From assembly GCA_016180375.1 (NCBI GenBank), contig JACPBJ010000138.1:1-5726 (forward strand): a DNA stretch of 5,726 nucleotides. Direction: 5' to 3'. Of this stretch, positions 4,705-5,726 are shown piece by piece. A program made the translations under genes and the position numbers. The stretch comes from Nitrososphaerota archaeon (GTDB lineage: Archaea; Thermoproteota; Nitrososphaeria; Nitrososphaerales; UBA57). The notes under the pieces were generated by a model. That model was not told the DNA's origin. It saw only the letters and a program-made list of their open reading frames with translations, and did not search any database. Positions within the stretch are counted from its first letter, which is position 1, and every line of letters starts with the position of its first letter.

Positions 4705-5726
4705 GTGGTTGCTATCAAAGTTCTGATAAACGATGGAATGGATTCTGAAGGCCTAGAAGTATTTCGGAGGGCAGGCATATCGGTAGATGATCGGAAAAGA
4801 AAACCTTATGAACTGCTTAAAGAGATTGGCCAATTCGACGCTCTCACCATCAGAAGTGCAACAAAAGTTCCAAAGGCGGTCATCGAGGCAGGGGCTGCTG
4901 GCAACCTGAAGATTATCGGGAGGCAAGGAGTAGGTTATGACAACATAGACATTGAGGCGGCATCACAAAATGGCATTCTTGTTAAGACAGCTCCCTATGG
5001 CAACACGAACGCGGTTGCAGAATTGGCCATAGGTCTGATGATAAATGTCTCAAGGAAAATATCCAGAGCCGATCAATCACTAAAGAGCGGCAAATGGAGC
5101 AGACGCAATTACGAGGGCTTCGAATTATCTGGTAAAACTGTGGGCTTGCTTGGCTGCGGGCGAATTGCCCAAAAAATGTCCCAACTGCTTAGCGGGTTTG
5201 GCGTCGAAGTCATTGGTTATGATATATATATGGAGAGGGTTCATGAAACCTTTCCCGATTCAAGGATAGAATACGTTTCGAAGGAAGAAGTTCTCAAAGC
5301 AGATTACATCAGCGTTCACACGGGTGGAGCTGAAACGGTTGTTGGGGAAAAAGAAATTTCGTTGATGAAGCCAACTGCAATTATCATAAACACATCAAGA
5401 GGAGTCAATGTCGATGAAAGCGCATTGTATCAGGCATTGAAGAAAGGCAGAATTGCAGGCGCGGGGCTAGACGTTTATTCGGAAGAACCAGAATCTGAAA
5501 ATGGCGCGTTTGTGAGCCAATTAAAAGAACTCGATAACGTGGTAATGACTCCTCATCTGGGAGCATCAACAAAAGAGGCGCAGAGAAAAACTTCCGTAGA
5601 GATAGCACGCGTTATAGTCGATTACCTTTACAAAGGAGATTTCTCCAGCTCAATAAACGCGGTCGAAACAGTCGAGATGGAAGAGAGACAGGTCTATCCA
5701 TTATTCATCCATCACCTTGACGTGCC
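4705..5726 (+). CDS. serA: D-3-phosphoglycerate dehydrogenase-like 2-hydroxyacid dehydrogenase, 3' end missing
   Basis: This NAD-dependent enzyme is expected to oxidise 3-phosphoglycerate in the first step of serine synthesis. The frame runs from GTG 4705 to the right edge (340 codons). The substrate domain comes first, with RQGVGYDNID (73-82) and TAPYGNTNAVAELAIGLM (95-112). The NAD fold follows with GLLGCGRIAQ (147-156) and Asp173 ending the second strand, which favours NAD over NADP. Catalytic residues are Arg232 in NTSRG, Glu261 in SEEP and His284 in TPHLGAST. After INAV (317-320) a short linker leads to PLFIHHLDV at the edge, which looks like the start of a C-terminal ACT domain. If so, the inserted ASB domain of long-form enzymes is absent. 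Oddities are Ala instead of the third Gly in GxGxxG and HTGGAE (205-210) in place of the usual HxPLT. Other 2-hydroxyacid dehydrogenase substrates cannot be excluded. Confidence 0.9.
   Translation, partial: MVAIKVLINDGMDSEGLEVFRRAGISVDDRKRKPYELLKEIGQFDALTIRSATKVPKAVIEAGAAGNLKIIGRQGVGYDNIDIEAASQNGILVKTAPYGNTNAVAELAIGLMINVSRKISRADQSLKSGKWSRRNYEGFELSGKTVGLLGCGRIAQKMSQLLSGFGVEVIGYDIYMERVHETFPDSRIEYVSKEEVLKADYISVHTGGAETVVGEKEISLMKPTAIIINTSRGVNVDESALYQALKKGRIAGAGLDVYSEEPESENGAFVSQLKELDNVVMTPHLGASTKEAQRKTSVEIARVIVDYLYKGDFSSSINAVETVEMEERQVYPLFIHHLDV

Noticed and set aside
1..5726. CRISPR array, insertion sequence, toxin-antitoxin or defence system
   Set aside because: No regularly spaced direct repeats outside coding blades, no transposase motif, and no paired small genes were found on either strand.

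Overview
The window looks archaeal. It encodes a two-repeat TATA-binding protein, a signal peptidase I with the Ser/His catalytic pair of the archaeal/ER (Sec11-like) type, and genes preceded by archaeal TATA-like boxes and often lacking a Shine-Dalgarno leader. Moderate base composition and the protein style suggest a mesophilic member of the Thermoproteota (Nitrososphaeria/Thaumarchaeota or Bathyarchaeia-like). That placement is inference from recollection of the families, not from a search.

Layout: (1) 1-576, minus strand: the N-terminal 192 residues of a LarA-like (DUF2088) protein, cut by the left edge. (2) 654-1298, plus: pyrE, orotate phosphoribosyltransferase, divergent from gene 1 across a 77-bp promoter region. 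(3) 1285-1842, minus: tbp, convergent with pyrE and overlapping its 3' end by 14 bp. (4) 1923-2471, minus: signal peptidase I, with a TATA box placed for leaderless transcription from a TTG start. (5) 2472-3060: about 590 bp that is mostly non-coding, holding a palindrome, tiny ORFs without support, and one short basic ORF (2739-2927, minus) that may be a remnant of a larger ATPase gene. (6) 3061-4524, minus: a predicted surface protein with signal peptide, seven sequence repeats that fit a seven-bladed beta-propeller, and a C-terminal membrane anchor. (7) 4705-5726, plus: a D-3-phosphoglycerate dehydrogenase-like gene (serA) with a GTG start, cut by the right edge just as an ACT-like domain seems to begin.

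The genes do not form one pathway. This is a housekeeping stretch (pyrimidine and serine biosynthesis, basal transcription, protein export) with short individual transcription units, plus one lineage-type surface protein. Signal peptidase would be the enzyme expected to process the propeller protein's signal peptide, but that is a general cellular link and not evidence of a dedicated system. I do not see a convincing new multi-gene system. The most interesting items are the propeller protein, the LarA-like protein that lacks the residues expected of a lactate racemase, the possible ATPase-gene remnant, and the consistent TATA-to-start spacing at non-ATG starts.
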